The notes below the pieces were generated by a model. The model made no database searches and had not been told where the DNA came from. It saw only the letters and a program-made list of their open reading frames with translations. Both the position numbers and the translations under genes were made by a program. DNA of 64,000 bases from Caprella mutica (lineage: Eukaryota > Arthropoda > Malacostraca > Amphipoda > Caprellidae), in contig CANNZV010001450.1 in assembly GCA_947561585.1 (NCBI GenBank), positions 105,563 to 169,562 on the forward strand, in the 5' to 3' direction. This document shows, piece after piece, positions 12,764-26,012 of this stretch. Numbering within the stretch: position 1 is the stretch's first letter; every line of letters begins with the position of its first letter.

Positions 12764-13746
12764 GATAGCCAATGCGTTTAAAAAAAGATAGCCAATGCAT
12801 TTGAAAAATGATAGCCAATGCGTTTGAAAAATGATAGCCAATGCATTTGAAAAATGATAGCCAATGCGTTTGAAAAATGATAGCCAATGCATTTGAAAAA
12901 TGATAGCCAATGCATTTGAAAAATGATAGCCAATGCATTTGAAAAATGATAGCTAATGCGTTTGAAAAATGATATCCAATGCATTCGAAAAATGATAGCC
13001 AATGCATTTGAAAAATGATAGCCAATGCATTTGAAAAATGATAGCCAATGCATTTGAAAAATGATAGCCAATGCATTCGAAAAATGATAGCTAATGCATT
13101 TGAAAAATGATAGCCAATGCATTTGAAAAATGATAGCCAATGCAGTTAAAAAATGATAGCCAATGCGTTTGAAAAATGATAGCCAATGCATTTGAAAAAT
13201 GATAGCCAATGCATTTGAAAAATGACAGCCAATGCATTTGAAAAATGATAGCCAATGCATTTGAAAAAAGATAGCCAATGCATTTGAAAAATGATAACCA
13301 ATGCATTTGAAAAATGATAGCCAATGCATTTGAAAAATGATAGCCAATGCATTTGAAAAATGACAGCCAATGCATTTGAAAAATGATAGCCAATGCATTT
13401 GAAAAAAGATAGCCAATGCATTTGAAAAATGATAACCAATGCATTTGAAAAATGATAGCCAATGCATTTGAAAAATGATAGCCAATGCATTTGAAAAATG
13501 ACAGCCAATGCATTTGAAAAATGATAGCCAATGCATTTGAAAAATGTTAGCCAATGCATTTGAAAAATGATAGCCAATGCATTTGAAAAATGATAGCCAA
13601 TGCATTTGAAAAATGACAGCCAATGCATTTAAAAAATGATAGCCAATGCATTTGAAAAATGATAGCCAATGCATTTGAAAAATGATAGCCAATGCATTTG
13701 AAAAATGATAGCCAATGCATTTGAAAAATGATAGCCAATGCAGTTA
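12764..13746. repeat. Minisatellite, 23-bp unit, about 43 copies, with higher-order structure
   Basis: The unit combines GATAGCCAATGC with ATTTGAAAAAT. Marker variants (GACAGCC, AAAGATAGCC, GATAACC) recur every 138 bp (6 units) between about 13223 and 13501. Confidence 0.95.
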
Positions 13747-14004
13747 CAATGATAGCCAGCAGTTACAATAACCAATCAACTATATGCATAGAGTTAAATA
13801 TCTATTGTATTCTTCACAATAGGGTTACAATAATTGCTCTCAGTGTAACAATAATGGGGCATTACAATACATTATTTTAAAATTACATATCACTGATATA
13901 GTAAATACTTTTGTTATAACAGTGATGTGTAATTTAAACAGATATATAGTGGTAAATTTGGAAAATAGCAAACATTCAGCATACTAATAATATTTCTGTT
14001 TATA

Positions 14005-14205
14005 TGTAGTATAGCTTATATTATTTTTAGTATAGCTTATATTATTTTAGTGTAGCTTATATTATTTATAGTGTAGCTTATATTATTTATAGTATAGCTT
14101 ATATTGCTTACAGTATAGGTTACATTATTTATAGTATAGCTTACATTATTTATAGTATAGCTTATATCATTTATAGTGCAGCTTACATTAATTATTTATA
14201 GTGAA
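14005..14205. repeat. Degenerate minisatellite, 21-23-bp unit
   Basis: Unit GTATAGCTTATATTATTTATA, about 9 copies. Confidence 0.85.
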
Positions 14206-14883
14206 TTAAGGGAGGAAATGCCAAGAAGTGCCTATAATAACAAACATAACTAATATGTATGTTCAATATTACTGTGCAGCAATTTACTATGACCAAAATG
14301 GTTTATTTTATATAAGGGTACTATGTTTTATAGTATAAGGGATATCGTATTTATAGTATAATGGTATTATGCTTATAGTATAAGGGTATGTACCACTATA
14401 CAGTGCACCCTCGCCCAAAGGGGGGGAGTGAACATGTGAAACTGATAATAAATTGCACTGAAAAATATATAAATATGATAGGAGAGAGAACATTATCTTT
14501 CATGAAAATAATGTATAAAATAATAATTTAATTTACTTTTTTTAATTCATTGTTAATATTTTCAAGTGCAAAACTTGATATAATTTCCCAATAATATTTA
14601 AAAAAAAATATAGAAATTTAAAAAAAATCTGAAAAAGAAACAATTTTAAAAAATCATTTTTTACATTTTATGATTTTTAATTACCGATTAAAACCGCATG
14701 ATTCTAAAAGTTCACCCTAGCAGTTCAAATAAAGCAAATAAAAAAGCTACCAATTCCAAAGCACGTACTTGTGTTAACCAGACCGGAAAATAAGTATTTA
14801 CCACATCAAGTTAACTGGTAAACAATGCTAGTAATGAGGAAAAATAGTAATCCCGTGGAATGGTGTAGAAGCACGTGGTAAAC

Positions 14884-15078
14884 GGGTAAGTTATGAATTA
14901 TCGGCCAGTTTCACATTTTCGGTCATATAAGAAAAACCTATATAATAATAATTTATTTTATTAGCATCCATGATACATGCAGGTATCATGGATGCTAATA
15001 AATATAATAATTATTATTATATATCTTTTTCTTATATAATAGAAAATATGAAACTGACCAATAATTCGTAACTTACCC
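14884..15078. mobile_element. Palindromic MITE with core
   Basis: From GGGTAAGTTATGAATTATCG to ATAATTCGTAACTTACCC, with core ATCCATGATACATGCAGG. Confidence 0.9.
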
Positions 15079-15670
15079 CAAATGGGCAAGTACGCAGATG
15101 TACAGGTCATCTTTGGTCACTAGGGTCACACTAATCCTGACAAATTATTCCTTAAAATAAATGATATCAAGTTTAAAAGAGATGACCACGTATAAAATTT
15201 CACTACTCTTCATTTCACTACAAACTACATTTAAAAGAATTCAGCTTAAACAAAATCATACAACCAAAACTATTCCAAGAGACTGTAAATAAATTCCCTA
15301 TTTGTCTATTTTTTTAATGTTAAATACATACATACAGATCAAACACACACAATGTAAATACATCTAAATCAGAGGTAAGTAACTAATCAGGGTTCGATCG
15401 AACACCAAGAGTTCGGTGAGTCAGTTCGGTTTCAGTGCGGTTTGGTCATTATGTTTTTGTTACTTGAATACAGTGAATTTGTAAACAAATGATGCGTGCT
15501 ACATTATGATCACTAATACAATTCATATATATATGTATATATAGTTAACATTTGTTCTCATTATGAAGAAGAATATAATATTTTATTTTACCCATCTACG
15601 AAGAGTTCGATGAATGCGAGTATGAAAACATGTAAGGTTCAGTACCTCCAAAAAGATTAGGAACAAAAAA

Positions 15671-15886
15671 TACACATAGACAGGAGATACACACATAGTA
15701 AATAACCAGAGCACAACAAATACACACAGAGAGGTAACACTTAGCTAAATACACAGAAATTACACACGGAGAGGTAGTACAGAGTAAAATACACAGGATG
15801 TTCACACAGTAATATACACAGAGAGGTAAACACACAGTAAAATACACAGAGATGTTCACACAGCAATATACACAGAGAGGTACACA
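15671..15886. repeat. Degenerate minisatellite, about 28-30-bp unit
   Basis: Recurring CACAGTAAAATACACAGAGA and GAGGTA(A)CACAC elements, about 7 imperfect copies. Confidence 0.75.
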
Positions 15887-16377
15887 CTGTTCCCCTCTGC
15901 TCTGATTTAACACTCCTAAAACACACTCTCTTTTTATGAGGGTATATTGTACGGATGAGGGAATTAACCCCAGGCACCTATTAGAGAGGAAATGAAGAGG
16001 AGATATTGATATCCTCTAGATATATAGAGGGGATATCAGGGCGATACTGATATATTCCCCTGGTATTCCGTTAGAATTTCGTAAATTATTATCTTTAATT
16101 TATTAAGTTGTATCTCTACTATTTAATGACAGATAGCATACTACTAAGTGACATACATTGCAATGTATCACATAGCGATCTAGAAGAAGCAATCGTCCCG
16201 ACAAATTTCAGGCAATTTGATGGAATACTTTTTGAGCTATGCGAATAACAAGACTGCCATTAATTATGATAATAAGATTACAAATATATAACTGGCGATA
16301 AAAACATAATCTTCCGCAACTTTGCGATGGTAACTAATGACTCGAGTCTCAGCATTGATCAGTTTAATGAACATTAC

Positions 16378-16791
16378 CTTTATCTTCGTTAGAAAAGACA
16401 CAGTCAACATCATCTACACCTCCAGCTTCATCAGCTAGCTCATCTTCAGCTGAGTATTCTTCAACTGTGACGCTTATTTGACTTCTTTCTGAGTTTGTGA
16501 CGCTTTTGTGACTTCTTTCTGATGTTTCTCTGCTCTTGTGACTTCCTCTAATGAAGTCATTCCACTCATGAAGTCTCTGATTGAAGCTTCTGTAGTGGAT
16601 GAAGTCGACATGAGTGAAAATGTCCAAGTCTTCCATGGCCATTCTGACAGTTTCATCTGTCGGAGTCTGACAGGAGTGTTCGTCAGGAGAAGCTGGGTAC
16701 AATCTGAGAGAAGGCAGCGAGTCTGATGAAGGCAGCATGATGCTGAGAAGGTTTGAGAGTGACTTCGAGTGAAACATATTGAAGTTTTTAG
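16378..16791 (-). CDS. Exon C: Ser/Glu-rich exon of the same gene
   Basis: This 414-nt exon lies between acceptor ATTTTAG (junction 16791/16792) and donor AAAG/GTAATG (junction 16377/16378), with phase 1 at both ends. Joined to exon B the split codon is G+CT (Ala), then KNFNMFHSKSLSNLL. Mid-exon there is a candidate helical segment with aromatic residues, HYRSFNQRLHEWNDFIRG. It is followed by a repeated Ser-rich motif (SHKSRETSERSHKSVTNSERS) and a strongly acidic end (EEYSAEDELADEAG). The W/F pattern recalls one helix of spectrin-type repeats, but a single helix is not enough for a family call. The neighbours on either side are 14.9-kb and 4.1-kb introns. The exon is likely real because it is less AT-rich and keeps phase with its neighbours. 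Confidence 0.7.
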
Positions 16792-17700
16792 CTAAAATAT
16801 TAAAAATGCGGCAGATTTCAACTGTGTTGTACTCTTCACCGTACGATATAGTTTATTGATATTTCAAATAATAGCTTCTGAATTTATAAGGAATATTAAT
16901 AGTATAAATTCTCAACTATTAAACAATTAGATTTCTTCATAAAAGTTATCATTTATTTAACAAGGTTTCACACAACACTGTTCTATACCCAATACCTCAA
17001 TACTAACTCAAAGAAATCATTAAAAAGTTAGAATAATATAAAGGATTAAGATCTAGAAAGATCTAGAGGTAATTACTGCTGCAGACTGAGAGAGCTACTG
17101 AAGATAACATCGATCCACCACTCTGATAACAACTGATAACGCTCAAATTCACTGATAACAGCACTAGTGACAACTGTTATCACAGATATCATATCTGGGT
17201 TATAAAGTTGATCAAACACCTTTTTTGTTAAAAGAATGAAGTAAAATAATTTAATAGACGAATTGATTCGTATTAGAAGGAAAAATTTGTGCTTAAATTT
17301 AACATTAATTTTTGTTCAATTTTTATTTTAATATTAACAATTATGAATTATGTGGCATGTATACAATATACATATATCATATCATATAATAATTCATATT
17401 TACACATATACTTTCACTAAATAAAATCACATTCGATTAAAAAAGATATGGAATTTTAAAAGTTGCAAAACGAAAGAGAAAATATTAATGCAATAGAATA
17501 TTATTTTAGTTACTCTGATGAAACTTCCACAGTTTTCTATCAACGGCTTCATAGAAAACGATTATAGAAAACTATTAAAGGAGTAACTTATTTGATGTAA
17601 TTCAAGTTATATATTTTTTGAAAATTAGAAAATGAATATATTGATGATCAATGATATGAACAAATATTTAAAATATAATTATAATCCTATAATGATTCTA

Positions 17701-17853
17701 GGGTAAGTTACGAATTATCGAACTGTTCCATATTTCCGATCATAAAAGAAAAAGTATATAATTTAATATTTTAGCTCGTTATTTTAATTATTAAATTTTA
17801 GTTATTTTAAATGATCGAATATGTGTAACTGTCCGATAACTCGTAACTAACCC
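17701..17853. mobile_element. Palindromic MITE, short form without core
   Basis: GGGTAAGTTACGAATTATCG to CGATAACTCGTAACTAACCC; the centre is AT-rich. Confidence 0.85.
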
Positions 17854-18556
17854 TATAGACTATAGCTGAAATGTGTAGAAGAGGTGTGACGGGAACCTCT
17901 ACAGTAATTAGAATACCTGTGACACCTGCAGGAAATTGCAACACAGGTGTAGAAGGCGTAGAGGAATACTCATATAATGTTAATAGTTCAATGGAAGGAA
18001 AATATACAGGCTATTTGTAGACTATAGTGTACATAGACTGTTTAAGATAGTTAGACATGAGAAATGAGAATGATGTAATTAAAATATATTCCATAACACT
18101 ATGATACAATCGAATTGTTTGCTCTTTTACTAAAGATATAAATTTATTATTGTTATTATAATATAAAGTAAAATATTGATATTAAATGAAAAAATAATAT
18201 TTAGGAATAAATATAAATGCGATTAGTGATTAAACATTGTTACTTATTTTGATTCTATTTTATTAACTACAGAAAATTTAAGTATAAATAAATATAACTT
18301 ATTTGTTATTATAGCTTGAAGAAAGTTATAGTGGGGCAATAGAAGATTAAGTAGGGTACCTTCTCAATCTTCTATGACCCTACCATAACTTTTTGACCAA
18401 TGTACACTGCGTATAGTTACTATACTATAGTATCTTCATAGTAACGTCATATTATTAATATGAATGGACCTTGTTTATATGTATGGTGAATAGTACTAAA
18501 TATAATACTCACTATCACATCACAGAGCGATAACATAGACTCATTGGGTAGTGTGT

Positions 18557-18583
18557 ACATACCTGAAAAGAAAAGAGAACTGT
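18557..18583 (-). promoter_or_regulatory. Recursive splice site (ratchet point) 4
   Basis: Minus strand: 15 consecutive pyrimidines ending TTTTCTTTTCAG then GTATGT, junction 18562/18563. It is 7.4 kb beyond ratchet point 3 and 1.8 kb before exon C. A GTGAGTA donor lies 50 nt downstream at junction 18512/18513. That RS-exon is open, but its length would shift the frame if retained. Confidence 0.6.
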
Positions 18584-18882
18584 TAAAATGGAAATATTGA
18601 TATTCAATAGATAAAAATAGAAGATATTTTAAAACAACATTTGTACAATATTTCTTGTGTTCAATGTAGAAAAACGATTTCACTATTTCACCTTAATTAC
18701 ATCTAAAGGTAGAGGGTGAGGTCACCTTTAACAGCTCACGTTCTACCTTACTAATTACATAATTAAATTTTCTACAAAAAAAATCCATTTGGAATGTTTC
18801 TCCAATTTTGGGTAATCTTCACAAAAAAGAAACTATTTTGTACATTAACAAATAAATTATTTATATTTTATAAAGTTATGTA

Positions 18883-19017
18883 GGGTTAGTTCGGAGTTAT
18901 CGGTCGTTTCCCCATCTTCGATCGTAAGAAAAAATATAAATTTGACAAAAATTCTAACAAAAATTTGATATTGTGTGACCGAAAATGTGGAACCGTCCGA
19001 TAACTTGGAACTTACCC
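18883..19017. mobile_element. Palindromic MITE, short form without core
   Basis: GGGTTAGTTCGGAGTTATCG to CGATAACTTGGAACTTACCC; the centre is AT-rich. Confidence 0.85.
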
Positions 19018-19959
19018 TACTTAAAATATACAAAGAGATCATACATTTATTGATGTAAATATATTTACAAAATATACAATTAAATGCAATGATAAAATAT
19101 AAAAAAAATAAGTAGAATGAAGTGAAAGGGGGTTAATACAAATTACCGTTGCAACCAATTTACCGATTAAAACAATGACATTTTGAAATCACTTGAAATA
19201 ACCATTGATTTCGGTAATTGAGTTTATACCCTATAATTATATAATCATGATGAATTAATGTTAATCAAGAAAAGAAATTAAATGAATATAACACATTTTC
19301 TATATTATTATAAATTAAACACCGAATATAATGTTAAAATGCAAAAAGATGCTTCTGTCTGTCCGTCACACTAACCTAACAATACGCTTGGCAAGCAGCT
19401 GATAGCATGGATAGGAAATTATTCTGATATCAGTTTAATAAATGGTTCCAATAACTAAATTAAATTTTATTTTATTCAGTTGAAAATATTGGAGTAAAAG
19501 CGGAGTCAGGGATAATAATTATTACATAAATTGAACTACCATCAGTGAACATAAAATATAGTAAAAACGTCCGCTTTGCAATCTAAATGTAATACACAAA
19601 ACTACAAACAATGAAGTCACTGCTAACAGTGATTATATGGTGCAGTGAGTCACGGCAGTGCCTTATATACAACAGTGACTTTAATTGAAGATGATACTGA
19701 GCCCATACCGCCCACGCAAACCAACTACTATGGTGAATGATGGTACATTTGTACATCAGAGCATGATAGTACTATAAGCTACATGTGGATCACAGCCAAA
19801 AGTTAAATAATTTATCGTAGAACTGTAGTGTAATGTATGCACTAAAATTAGATACATGCATTATTTCAAAAGAAAATTATTAAAAAAAAATTTAAAATCG
19901 AATGATACGAACGAAAAAATGCAGCGACCTTTTACAATCTGTAACTATAGTCGATAAAT

Positions 19960-20378
19960 CATTCTTCACATTCTACAAATCGTTACGCCACATTCGATAA
20001 ATCGTTACAACACACTCGATAAATCGTTACATCACATTAGGTAAATCGTTACATCACATTAGGTAAATCGTTATATCACATTAGGTAAATCGTTAGATAC
20101 ATTACATTCGATAAATCGTTATAACACATTCGATAAATCGTTACATCAGTAACATCACACTCGATAAATCGTTACATCACACTCGATAAATCGTTACATC
20201 ACATTCGATAAATCGTTACATCACATTCGATAAATCGCTACATCACATTCGATGAATCGTTACATCACATTTGATAAATCGTTACATCACATTCGATAAA
20301 TCGTTACATCACATTCGATAAATCGTTACATCACATTCGATGAATCGTTACATCACATTCGATAAATCGTTACTTCCG
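19960..20378. repeat. Minisatellite, 22-bp unit, about 18 copies
   Basis: Unit CATTCGATAAATCGTTACAT plus CA; variants have ATTAGGTAAATCG. Confidence 0.93.
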
Positions 20379-20957
20379 ACTATAGGTTATCTCTTCTTTT
20401 AAATATGATTCACAGGCATTTTCCCAGTGGGTTCAAACTATTCCGTGTGTGTGGGTGTATGATGTATAACTGTGTATATGGTTCATACATTGTACAATGT
20501 ATGTCACGCCAATACATTTGGCACGCTTCATACATTGCTGCATATATGCAACGATTAATTTATTAATAAATTCTACTCACGTTACTATATATGGTTGAAT
20601 GTAGCAATACATTTGCTGTAATAATTGTTACTTAATCTTAACACAGTCATAAATAAAAATATAGTTTATTTATTTATAGTAAATGCTTTTTTTACATATT
20701 TATTATATAGCTATATATTTATTAATTACATGTGAATATAATATACAGTTCTAAATAAGATATCATAATCTAATTTCCATAGAAGAATACTATCAGCGTT
20801 ACTCATGACTGCTTATCAGTAGAGCATCACCAGCTGATAACAGGTAACAGCATCAACTGAAAATGATTCACTAATTACAACAGTTCAACCAGACATATAC
20901 TGAAAATAAACAAATAACTTTGTTTGATTAGTGTTAACACATTGAGTAGTGTTTGGT

Positions 20958-21423
20958 CATATACTATGTCATATATGTATACTGTGTCATATATACTGTG
21001 TCATATATGTATACTGTGTCATATATGTATACTGTGTCATATATACTGTGTCATATATGTATACTGTGTCATATATGTATACTGTGTCATATATACTGTG
21101 TCATATATGTATACTGTGTCATATATGTATACTGTGTCATATATGTATACTGTGTCATATATGTATACTGTGTCATATATGTATACTGTGTCATATATGT
21201 ATACTGTGTCATATATGTATACTGTGTCATATATGTATACTGTGTCATATATACTGTGTCATATATGTATACTGTGTCATATATACTGTGTCATATATGT
21301 ATACTGTGTCATATATACTATGTCATATATACTGTGTCATATATACTGTGTCATATATACTGTCATATATACTGTGTCATATATACTGTGTCATATATAC
21401 TGTGTCATATATACAGTGTCATA
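20958..21423. repeat. Minisatellite of mixed 18- and 14-bp units
   Basis: CATATATGTATACTGTGT alternates with CATATATACTGTGT; the second is the first minus four bases. It gives Tyr/Cys-rich pseudo-frames in all three forward frames. Confidence 0.95.
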
Positions 21424-21961
21424 TTTCTATTCCCCACTCTGACGTCAAAATGACATGTATGACACACTCATTCGGTTTAATTAGAGTGATATTGCGTCAT
21501 TTAAAGTCACTGAACTGATATTACAGGATATGGACAGCACGTGATGAACGTGTAACTCTAAAACTAATCACGTGGTAAATTAAAAAAATAATTAAATGCA
21601 ACATTAAAACATTTTATTATCATTAAATTAATATAAAATAAATCACTAATTTACTTTTTAAATATAAATAAATAAATATTTATTTGACTATTCATTCATT
21701 AAAAAAAAAAGTTAACTATTAAAGAAAATTGACGAGTCATTGTTAACGACTAATTATGGTGGGGCCAACGAAGATTATGTGGGAAATTACTTAATTAATT
21801 TCTAGTTAGACGAACCTTCAGTTTAAAAAAAATAGAAGAAAGTTTCAAATAAAATTTTGAAAAAAGTGATTTTCCCAATGAGTGTTAAAACATCAACGAA
21901 AAAAATAAAATTTTATTCCTATATAACAATGTTTATTGGTTTGAACATTGCCTAAATAATG

Positions 21962-22115
21962 TTATAATATTGGGACAATATCGTTAAAACATGGCTTCAA
22001 TATTGTTACAACATTGGGACAATATTGTTACAACATTGGGACAATATTCTTGGAACATTGCTTCAATATCGCAACATCATTGTCCCAATATTGGGACAAT
22101 ATTGTAACAATATTT
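21962..22115. repeat. Degenerate repeat with inverted copies
   Basis: GGGACAATATTGTTACAACAT units, then an inverted version (CATTGTCCCAATATTGGG), which makes a hairpin-capable cluster. Confidence 0.75.
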
Positions 22116-22579
22116 CCCCTAACATTGCCACCTCGTTACGACTAGCTTCTCCATCTCTCTTTCTACCATTCCTAACTCTGCTCTCCATTTCGCTCTGTAA
22201 ACAGTCTTAAATATGTAAACATTGTTCTGAGCTTTCTGAGAAGTAAACTGTTTACAGTTTTAGTGGCAATCGAGAGTAAACATTTACAACCGCCTCTGCC
22301 ATCTAGTGGAGAACATTTGAACTAATATCTAGCTAGGATTGCACAGCTTGGGCAAGAGGAAGGCGTGGGGTAGTGGCAGCAGCAGTTGTAACACAGTGTT
22401 TGGTGTGTCTGTGATAGTGTTTAACACTCTAAACACAAGATGATAAATGCTGTGTCATCAAAATGATGCAATGTGACCTGCAGTATCTAAACTGTTAGCA
22501 AATGGGGAGAACCTTTAAAGATATCTACCAACACTTTGCCTCTTTCTCAACACTGGGACTAACTCTGAATTTTGAAATC

Positions 22580-22735
22580 AATCTTTAAATTAATGAGTAG
22601 GTATCAATGGATACCTGCAGGTATCATGATGCAGGTATCTTGGATATCTGCAGTAGGTATCCATGATACCTGCAGGTATCATGGATACCAAACAAAATAA
22701 TGAGTTAAATTCTTACTTTTTCTTATACTCATTAA
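22580..22735. mobile_element. Rearranged MITE core
   Basis: Repeated GGTATC/GATACC half-cores at 22600-22689, with extra GATGCAGGTATCTTGG and TATCTGCAGTAGG pieces. Only remnants of the arms remain. Confidence 0.65.
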
Positions 22736-22929
22736 ATGAATACATTTAATGAGTATAGAAAAGATGAATAATAGATATAATGAAAATGAAAGATGAATAA
22801 ATATATTTAATATCTATTAATTCCCTTTGTCATTTAATAATAATTAACTCTGCCTTAATGGATTAATTTGACATTTAAATACCAGAAAATACCTTTAGCT
22901 GTGAAGTAATTAATTCTAATGTGATGATA

Positions 22930-23083
22930 GGGTAAGATCTGGGTTATCGGACAGCTCTACATTTTCGATCATACCAGAAAAAGTATTTTATAATAAAAAA
23001 TAAAAATTAAATGATAATTACTATATACGTTTTTTTTCATATGATCGAAAATATATAACAGTTCTATAACAAGGAACTTACCC
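22930..23083. mobile_element. Palindromic MITE, short form without core
   Basis: GGGTAAGATCTGGGTTATCG to ACAAGGAACTTACCC, flanked by TA on both sides. Confidence 0.85.
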
Positions 23084-24739
23084 TAGATACTTATTGTACA
23101 AAATTATGCAAATATAAAGGAATTAATATCAATAAAATGACATAAAATACGGTTATATTTCTAGAGTAAACAGTCGGTGATTGAGCATTTCACCTATACA
23201 GCCTATAATCATGAAGTCAAGATACGGATCATAAAGTAAGGTAACGCTCTGAATGTTACTATAAATACTATAGTAACTATAGTGATACAATAGAAGAATA
23301 TAGTATTGTAATTATAGTGACACTATAACTATAGTGTCATTTAACATACTGATGAAAACTATCAGTTAAAATGCTAATATATATTAAAAAATTAATTTCT
23401 AAAGAAAGTGAATAAATGAATGAAATGTAATTATTTAACTACTTACTAACAAAGATACCTGGTAGTTAAATACTCTAATTACTTTACTAATATGTAAACA
23501 TATGCTATATATAAAATACTTACGCTATATACAATTTATACTTACTAACATAAACTATACATAATATACACAATACATACTATACAACAAACTTACAGTA
23601 CGCACACTTACACTATATATAATAAACATATCAATCCAGTATATCAATCACACACTGTATTTAAACACTGCAAACTTAAGCAAGAATAACATCAAGACTA
23701 ATAACAGACGCCGCCACAGGTAACTATGTACTAAATTTTAATATATTGCCATAAAATAATAAGGTGGTACCAAAAGTCTTATCATTATTATTTAGAAAGA
23801 TATAACTGCATAAATTATAGAGAAACAATTTGACTGTATATATGATTTCATTATAGTGGTACTCTGTTTTTTCTCCACTGTAATTGCCTGTTGCACATTA
23901 GTTCTAATATGAAGGGATATGGTACAAAGGTCACAGCCACAACGCACCTTCCCAACATTACGCGGTATACCGATTGAGAAACCGCAATGATAGAGATGAT
24001 AATGATGATAGGTGAGAGAAGTGAGATGATAGGTGAGAGAAGAGAGATGATAAGAGAGGATATGGAAGGTGATGATAGTATAGTGTTAGAAGTATTACAC
24101 CATTTCAATATAAAAAATAATTAGTAAGGATAAAATTATATCAATATTTTTGAACATATTTAATATTAATAAAATGAAAAAATAAATTAAACAGAACAAA
24201 TTAAAAAACTCAAACAAAATAAATTACAGAAACATAATGTATATAAAATAGTTTACTGTGATTAAAAACAACTCAATAAAGTTACCAAATTAACATGGCC
24301 TTTCTTTAAATAGAAATTTAAACGTATAACTATATACTGCAGCAAATGACTTTTCTATGTATTTAGAGCTGTTCAAACACATCACTACGTGTTTCTTTAG
24401 TTAAGCACATACAACATATATTACTACATGTTGCAGCACCATCAAATTACCTGATTAGTTAACTGCAAAACAACGTGTTAGATATTTCTCACCATATGAG
24501 ATGAGTGTTACAGGCAATTACAGGCTGTAACACTGAGTGTTATGAGCTGTAACACTATGACCTACATAACGTAACACTGAGCATACAGCGGGTAATGAGT
24601 CGTGACTGTATGCTTAGTGTGACGCGGCATAACGCTACTGAAAACACACTGTTACGCACTCATATGTCAGTGATTAAAGGAATATTAATGAAAAAATATT
24701 AGTAACAATTATTAATTTCACAAAAAAAATAGAGTGATA

Positions 24740-24886
24740 GTTATTTAACTTTTGTTCCAATTGGTATCCAAGATACCTGCAAGTATCATGGATACCAAAT
24801 TAAAATAAAAGTTAAATAATAATTATTATATATTTTTTCTTACAAAATCTAAAATGTGAAACCGTCCGATAACTTGGAACTTACCC
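24740..24886. mobile_element. Palindromic MITE, left arm missing
   Basis: Core GGTATCCAAGATACCTGCAA, then right arm AATGTGAAACCGTCCG to AACTTACCC. Confidence 0.8.
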
Positions 24887-25507
24887 TACTAATAGGGTTA
24901 GAAAATTTAGGGTTGATTTTGCAGCGTATAGTTAACTTCAAACCTACAGGCAAAGGTTAAACAGTCAGGAAACAACTAAAGTTAAAAAATGATAGGGGTG
25001 GTAAGTAAGCAAGGTTAGAAATGATGTACAATCGGTGGTAAAAAACATATAGTATATTCGGGGAAAGATATAGATATTTATTATAGGAAGAAACAGATAT
25101 CATATCAGGGACAAATATAAATTATTCGGAGAAAATATGTACTATCAGGGAAAGAAATACTATCGAGGAGAATGATGTACAATCATGAAATAGTAATCGT
25201 GATTTAAGTTTAACATATAATAAAATGTTTTTTTTCATTATTTCAAAATAAAAAAGGATCTCATAACACTAGCATCAATAAGTATTGCACTATATACATA
25301 ATGAACTGTTAATAAATCAGTGCAAGCATTTCTCCCATATAATCAGAGGGGGGGGGGGGTATGGGTCTGTCTGGCAGATAAGAGAGATAAGGAAAATTGG
25401 AAGCAAAGCAAATAACAAAAAGAGATAAAAAATAGAGAGAAGAAATGTTGAAGAGGTATAGACGACAAACAATTCAGAAAATAAGTTTACTTAGTGAACT
25501 TATATCT

Positions 25508-25757
25508 TGATAGTACATCATCACAGTGACTCTTTTCTCTGATAGTACATCATCACAGTGACTCTTTTCTCTGATAGTACATCATCACAGTGACTCTTTT
25601 CTCTGATAGTACATCATCACAATGACTCTTTTCTCTGATAGTACATCATCACAGTGACTCTTTTCTCTGATAGTACATCATCACAGTGACTCTTTTCTCT
25701 GATAGTACATCATCACAGTGACTCTTTTCTCTGATAGTACATCATCACAGTGACTCT
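25508..25757. repeat. Minisatellite, 32-bp unit, 8 copies
   Basis: The unit combines TGATAGTACATCATCACAGT with GACTCTTTTCTC. It is the same unit and orientation as the array at 62786-64000. Confidence 0.95.
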
Positions 25758-25984
25758 CTTTACAATAATCACCATTTACATTACTAACAGTACTATATAT
25801 CTAAATACATTAAATAATGTTCTTAACATGCCCTGATAATTTGAATAATCAAAGACAGAAAAGATGTCAGTTAGACACCATCTATAAACATTTATTTATA
25901 TATTATACTTAAAATAAACAAACTAAATACAAGAGGTCATTGTACTTAAATACAGAGCCCAGTGTGCCATATACACAGTGTTAT

Positions 25985-26012
25985 TCCTACCTGATAAAAG
26001 GAGAGAAGGGCA
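25985..26012 (-). promoter_or_regulatory. Recursive splice site (ratchet point) 3
   Basis: Minus strand: CCCTTCTCTCCTTTTATCAG then GTAGGA, junction 25990/25991. There are 15 consecutive pyrimidines before ATCAG. It is 5.7 kb beyond exon B's donor. A local repeat places two further AG/GTA sites 40 and 78 nt upstream in the transcript (junctions 26030/26031 and 26068/26069). Confidence 0.5.

Larger units (their letters stand above)
12289..16377 (-). other. Intron between exons C and D (4.1 kb)
   Basis: It runs from donor GTAATG to acceptor GCTTTAAG. It contains a 23-bp minisatellite, a 21-23-bp array, a degenerate array near 15.7 kb and one palindromic MITE. No ratchet-type site was found, which fits its modest length. 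The stretches 12289-12763, 13747-14004, 14206-14883, 15079-15670 and 15887-16377 hold nothing I can name. Confidence 0.6.

Noticed and set aside
12642..13738. Several overlapping 60-304-residue frames
   Set aside because: All read the 23-bp array, which cycles through every frame in 69 bp.
15385..15440. GGTTCGATCGA resembling a tRNA B box
   Set aside because: No A box or cloverleaf pairing at the proper distance.
20924..21518. Tyr/Cys/Ile-rich frames in all three forward frames
   Set aside because: Mixed 18/14-bp array; identical peptides in each frame show it is not coding.
22440..22700. TGCAG/GTATC in MITE cores as ratchet sites
   Set aside because: The AG/GT is part of a palindrome with no pyrimidine tract, and it occurs on both strands of every core.
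24440..24475. Minus-strand CTAATCAG/GTAATT
   Set aside because: A branch-point-like TTAACTAAT is present but the pyrimidine tract is missing.
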